Positions 63,919 through 64,000 of a DNA stretch of 64,000 bases are shown piece by piece; positions within the stretch are counted from its first letter, which is position 1, and each line of letters opens with the position of its first letter. The stretch comes from Pseudomonas sp. (GTDB taxonomy: Bacteria; Pseudomonadota; Gammaproteobacteria; Pseudomonadales; Pseudomonadaceae). The stretch spans positions 62,001 to 126,000 of the forward strand of contig JAUYKV010000013.1 in assembly GCA_030699825.1 (NCBI GenBank). Reading direction: 5' to 3'. The position numbers and the translations under genes were made by a program. The notes beneath the pieces are model-generated. The model ran no database searches. It saw nothing but the letters and a program-made list of their open reading frames with translations, and was not told the origin of the DNA.

Positions 63919-64000
63919 ATGCCTAACCCGATCACCGTTCTCCGCGATACCACCCCCATGCCCATGCTCGACGCCTGCAAATGGGAAAAGCTTGCCGGCG
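63919..64000 (+). CDS. Start of a gene truncated by the window end; possibly a cupin-domain protein
   Basis: MPNPITVLRDTTPMPMLDACKWEKLAG...; only the N-terminus is visible. Confidence 0.4.
   Translation, partial: MPNPITVLRDTTPMPMLDACKWEKLAG

Overview
This is a GC-rich Pseudomonas-like chromosomal window, judged from gene content and codon bias; the species is not determined. It is mostly core metabolism: potH/potI permeases; a TetR-controlled ABC/HlyD exporter; an ECF sigma/anti-sigma module with a periplasmic sensor-like protein; topoisomerase III; serA divergent from a D-2-hydroxyglutarate dehydrogenase-like gene; rpiA; a reductive pyrimidine-catabolism cluster; ligB; metK with an ArsR-methyltransferase regulator; tkt-epd-pgk-fba; a PL7 lyase; NfeD/slipin; ald; hslO; pckA; a GGDEF/EAL protein; and a RecQ-family helicase. 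The clearest accessory stretch is about 10.2-13.8 kb. It holds a homolog of the cyanobacterial Fluorescence Recovery Protein (FRP), a second copy of that gene with a 45-bp internal deletion, an antitoxin next to a truncated ParE-like toxin, and an orphan zinc-ribbon ORF. Other non-genic signals are a perfect 32-bp palindrome at the TetR gene, a 44-bp near-perfect palindrome between the SahR-like regulator and tkt, a dispersed intergenic repeat family of about 85 bp, MITE-like inverted-repeat elements, and a decayed duplicate of the recQ 5' end upstream of recQ. No rRNA, tRNA, CRISPR array or intact transposase was recognised. All family assignments are from reading the translations; no database search was run.
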